This document shows positions 61,601 to 64,000 of a DNA stretch of 64,000 nucleotides, piece by piece. The first letter of the stretch is position 1; each line of letters begins with the position of its first letter. Made by a program: the position numbers and the translations under genes. The notes below the pieces were generated by a model that was not told where the DNA came from, did no database searches, and saw only the letters and a program-made list of their open reading frames with translations. This DNA is from Mercenaria mercenaria (Eukaryota > Mollusca > Bivalvia > Venerida > Veneridae), in NCBI RefSeq assembly GCF_021730395.1, contig NC_069363.1, forward strand, positions 20,744,001 through 20,808,000, in the 5' to 3' direction.

Positions 61601-62796
61601 TTGAAAACATGTAACACCCAACAGCAAAACATGTAAGCACTTCAGTCTGCTGTTTTATATGTTATGTTGTGGTAACAGATTATATTTAACCTCTCTGACA
61701 GCATATATATAATTTTGCCAATATATCATAGGGATGTCAATGTTCAGTTACTTCCATAATTGGCTGGCTGATAAATCTCCCGAATGGTTGACCACTTAAA
61801 AGAAAATACCGACATATATTTAAACATTACTAATACATTGGAAGGCTGTTGTTTTCACTGCTGGGTGATATTTTACCCACTTTTATTTTCTTTAATTAAA
61901 TTCTAGCATAAAACATGATATTATCCTTGGATAAATACATAGATAATTCCTTCATTTACAATTGACTGAATGTTGCCACCTGCCACATGGTTAGGAGTAC
62001 ATATTTAAATTTTGTGTTACAGAGCTGTAAGTGTCCAGATACACTGTAGACAATGCTACCTGTTTATTTTAAAACAGATCTTGTAGCAGTTATTTTAATG
62101 TGCAATTTCTCTGATATACATTTATTTATCATTATCTAAATTTGTTCACTGCAGAGATTAAAGTTATTAATTTATTACATTCATATAAATTACACTATTT
62201 TAAAAATTAATAGGCGATTACTGAGAGAAGTAAACCCATCAAAATTTAAGTGTTTACACCTTGGCTATTTCGGCCATTTCTTTGACATCATTGAGCCATT
62301 TCTTTTATACCTATGATCAAGTACCTTTGGACAAGCTGACAGGGAATATCTTATGATGACTATAATAATAATAATAATTATCATTATATTATATTTTTTC
62401 TTTAACTGTAAACTTTAAATAAAGATTTTTCAAAACAATGATCAATCTGTTACCAATTAAAGACAATTTCCATACTTGAATAAATAATGTATGAAACACA
62501 GCTTCAGTATTATCTGTATTACAATGTGATATTATTTGTTACTGCTAGGCATTGCCGCTTTGATTCCTGTCTCCAATTAAATTTACTTTTGAAGCAAATT
62601 TTACTGTCTCTAATTATTTTGTACTTACTGTCTCTAGAAGTTATCTCCCTCAGTAGTTTTTCAGCTTTCTCAAGGTCCATGTCTACATCTTCCACCTTCT
62701 CTGTCTTGAACTCATTGATAGAATAGTTGAGCTGATACTTGTCTTTCTCCTTGATAGCCACCTTTAGGCTGTATCTTATTCTCTTATGCTTCAAAT
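55682..62796 (-). CDS. Dynein-stalk-like coiled-coil protein, 3' four exons (partial)
   Basis: Four in-phase exons: 62629-62796, 61268-61548, 60021-60206 and 55682-55879 (stop at 55682-55684), about 277 residues. The N-terminal part is charged, heptad-like helix (DLEKAEKLLREITS, then MSRREIEELEKAINVIKKN). It is followed by LKQSTVAEIRSYQKPPPVV, HTVMTATFLILG, DWKNIQALVG and AGAATFYVF, which follow the order of the dynein heavy chain stalk and microtubule-binding tip (KPP, VM-A-LLG, W-K and AA-LC-WV signatures). The C-terminus is basic and Ser/Thr-rich (RSRSKTPTRKK). No AAA+ motor sequence is visible before or after, and the frame ends 66 codons into the last exon. The first exon seen has an upstream acceptor, so 5' exons are missing. 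Inference: a microtubule-binding, possibly ciliary protein. Gene structure is firm; family assignment is from memory. Confidence 0.8.
56155..56300. mobile_element. MITE-like bivalve repeat
   Basis: GACTGCATGGATGCGCAGGC, CTGATCTTGGTCTGTACTGG and GCAGAATCACTTGCCGCCAG with AGGATAAGGGTTAA form a unit I recognise as abundant in bivalve genomes. Partial inverted symmetry. Intron of the stalk-like gene. Confidence 0.65.
56930..58349. mobile_element. Tandem-core element, eight 145-bp repeats
   Basis: The phrase GTGACCTTGACCTTT recurs at 57131, 57276, 57420, 57566, 57710, 57856, 58000 and 58146 (periods 144-146), each unit with GGGGTCATCTACTCTGCATG, AGTTTCAACATTCTGGGTCA and TTCAGGCCCCT. The head has GCATGTCTCCCCCAATG; the tail has ACATACAGACGGACGGACAG and ATGTCTCCCCCAGTGGGG, so the ends share an inverted CTCCCCC motif. 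Intron of the stalk-like gene. Confidence 0.9.
59040..59595. mobile_element. Interspersed repeat, CACTCACCTGACCTAG head
   Basis: Starts ACAACAAGATGGCTGTGATT and ends with ACAGCTCATCCTCAGTCGAA. Internal phrases ACAAGTTTGGTGAAGATCCA and ACAGACCAACTTTGGCATAA repeat loosely. Same class as 54031-54680. Confidence 0.6.
60352..60850. mobile_element. Diverged AAGAGCTGTC-headed repeat
   Basis: Head AATAAGAGCTGTCTCATGAC; inside, GTGAAGTTTCAACCAAGTAT, CTGCATTAGTTTTGGAGATA and GAGTTATGGGAC match the core of the element at 28559-29345. Intron of the stalk-like gene. Confidence 0.65.
61549..62628. other. Intron of the stalk-like gene
   Basis: AT-rich; an (ATA)n run at 62363-62381. No repeat of known family or further exon recognised. 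Confidence 0.5.
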
Positions 62797-63044
62797 CTAT
62801 AATTGAAAAATACATCTAGGTTTCTGTAAATTGCCAGTATACACAGTCACAGTTCCTGAAAGGAAAGAATTCTCATTATATTAACAAACTTTTTTATTAC
62901 ACATTTGTTTCAAATCCTCTAAACTCATACATAAAACTGCAGCAGAGATAGAAAATATGTGTAACTTCATTTTACACTTAATATTTTTCCAACAGATTTT
63001 AATCAAAAGCATTGTGAGCCTTTTTTAACATACTTTTTTTCAGT

Positions 63045-63265
63045 TTAAAGTCATTCTGGCACAGTTTAGGTCATATTGCAACTTTTTCAGCTTTTGATGG
63101 TGAAGATCCCCAGCATGTTTAAGGCATAAGCGAACAACTGTGTAGAACCACCAACCAACCATTAGCAAGCTGGAAGGCTTCTTCACATATAGACTTCTAC
63201 ACAACAAATGAGATTTCAAGGCCACATCAGAGGCCCAAGTGATTTGAAGTCAGCAGCCAAGGAAG
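63045..63265 (-). repeat. Abundant mollusc interspersed repeat (SINE-like tail)
   Basis: Minus strand reads TGGGCCTCTGATGTGGCCTT, GTTGTGTAGAAGTCTATATG, AGAAGCCTTCCAGCTTGCTA and GACCTAAACTGTGCCAGAAT with GACTTTAAAC. I recognise this as a widespread bivalve repeat that usually ends in CGACGTTAAACCC. The 61-codon frame through it is an artefact. Confidence 0.6.
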
Positions 63266-63450
63266 CCAATGCCTTCTATAACATAAAAACTATTTTTCAG
63301 ATATCAGTCATTTCAATTACTTGCATGATCTGAATTATTTTATTCTTTTTCACATATAATAAAAGGATTAGTTAACATTGCTTGGTACAAAACAGACTAT
63401 GTTAGAACCTGTATAAAACTGACAAATGATATTCAAAGCATTGATTTAAA

Positions 63451-64000
63451 CAAGAGCTGTCTCCATAGGATGACATATGCCCCCGATGGCACTTTGAATG
63501 AGTAGTTATGGCCGATGTTAGAGTTTAGGACCTTTGACCTACGGAGCTGGGTCTTGCGTGCGACACGTCGTCTTACTGTGCCACACATTCATGCGTAGTT
63601 ATTTAAAAATCCATGCATGAATGACAAAGATATGGACCGGACACGCCCATCAATGCACTATCATGAAAAATGACCTTTAACGTCTAAGTGTGACCTTGAC
63701 CTTTGAGCTACGGACCTGGGTCTTGCGCGCAACACGTCGTCTTACTGTGGTACACATTCATGCCAAGTTATTTGAAAATCCATCCATGGTTGACAAAGAT
63801 ATGGACCGGACACGCCCATCAATGCACTGTCCTTTAATGTCTAAGTGTGACCTTGACCTTTGAGCTACGGACCTGGGTCTTGCGCGCGACACGTCGTCTT
63901 ACTGTGGTACACATTCATGCCAAGTTATTTGAAAATCCATCCATCGATGACAAAGATATGGACCGGACACGCCCATCAATGCACTATCCTTTAATGTCTA
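63451..64000. mobile_element. Tandem-core element, about 160-bp repeats, runs off the window
   Basis: Head AACAAGAGCTGTCTCCATAG with GATGACATATGCCCCCGATG. The core unit has GGGTCTTGCGCGCGACACGT, CGTCTTACTGTGGTACACAT and GATATGGACCGGACACGCCC, recurring at about 63546, 63713 and 63870. The last copy is cut by the window end. Confidence 0.85.

Noticed and set aside
63040-63225. 61-codon minus-strand frame as a possible upstream exon of the stalk-like gene
   Set aside because: The sequence matches an abundant mollusc interspersed repeat and does not supply the required phase.
1-64000. CRISPR array or bacterial operon
   Set aside because: The tandem repeats lack regular unique spacers, and the host genes have introns, so the DNA is eukaryotic.

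Overview
This is a eukaryotic nuclear window: AT-rich, intron-rich DNA with GT-AG splicing, packed with interspersed and tandem repeats. The repeat types (tRNA-derived SINEs with an (AAAC)n-like tail, long families with 145-170 bp tandem cores, Penelope-like retroelements, Tc1 remnants, foldback elements) and the best-recognised host protein point to a bivalve mollusc, probably a venerid-type clam. That assignment is inference from repeat character and was not tested by a search.

Three host genes can be reconstructed, all on the minus strand. (1) Positions 51800 to 27551 hold a complete choline transporter-like gene of the SLC44A1/CTL1 type: 19 coding exons whose lengths sum to 1932 nt (643 aa), with every junction in phase. 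One intron appears to use a GC donor. (2) Positions 62796 to 55682 hold the last four exons of a gene whose product resembles the coiled-coil stalk and microtubule-binding tip of dynein heavy chains and has no motor domain visible here; its 5' exons lie outside the window or were not found. (3) Positions 19095 to 16657 hold a two-exon gene for a secreted, very basic repeat protein: a signal peptide followed by twelve units of about 26 aa, each carrying an RxKR furin-type site. A further 222 nt of in-frame repeat lies behind a stop codon.

Layout. 1-960: GC-rich dimeric tandem repeat. 2040-4330: minisatellite, foldback elements and a LINE tail. 5200-7950: minus-strand LINE with a repeatedly duplicated C-terminal region. 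8200-15300: repeats, a retroelement reverse transcriptase fragment, an L1-like LINE, a (TG)n run and a near-perfect palindrome. 16.4-19.1 kb: the repeat-peptide gene with a SINE in its intron. 19.3-24.6 kb: a 60-bp minisatellite, a 2.26-kb element with terminal inverted repeats, and retroelement relics. 27.5-51.8 kb: the CTL1-like gene. Its 10.5-kb intron 10 contains an 8.3-kb foldback structure built of AGCCAGAG satellite, which itself holds a LINE fragment, a Tc1 relic, a SINE and ACGATGG repeats. Its intron 1 contains a Penelope-like reverse transcriptase/GIY-YIG open frame followed by a well-formed minimal hammerhead ribozyme. 52-64 kb: the stalk-like gene and several tandem-core repeat elements.

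The three genes show no sign of working together. The most notable items are the furin-site repeat precursor with its duplicated stop, the hammerhead ribozyme, the giant foldback inside a host intron, and the motor-less dynein-stalk-like protein.
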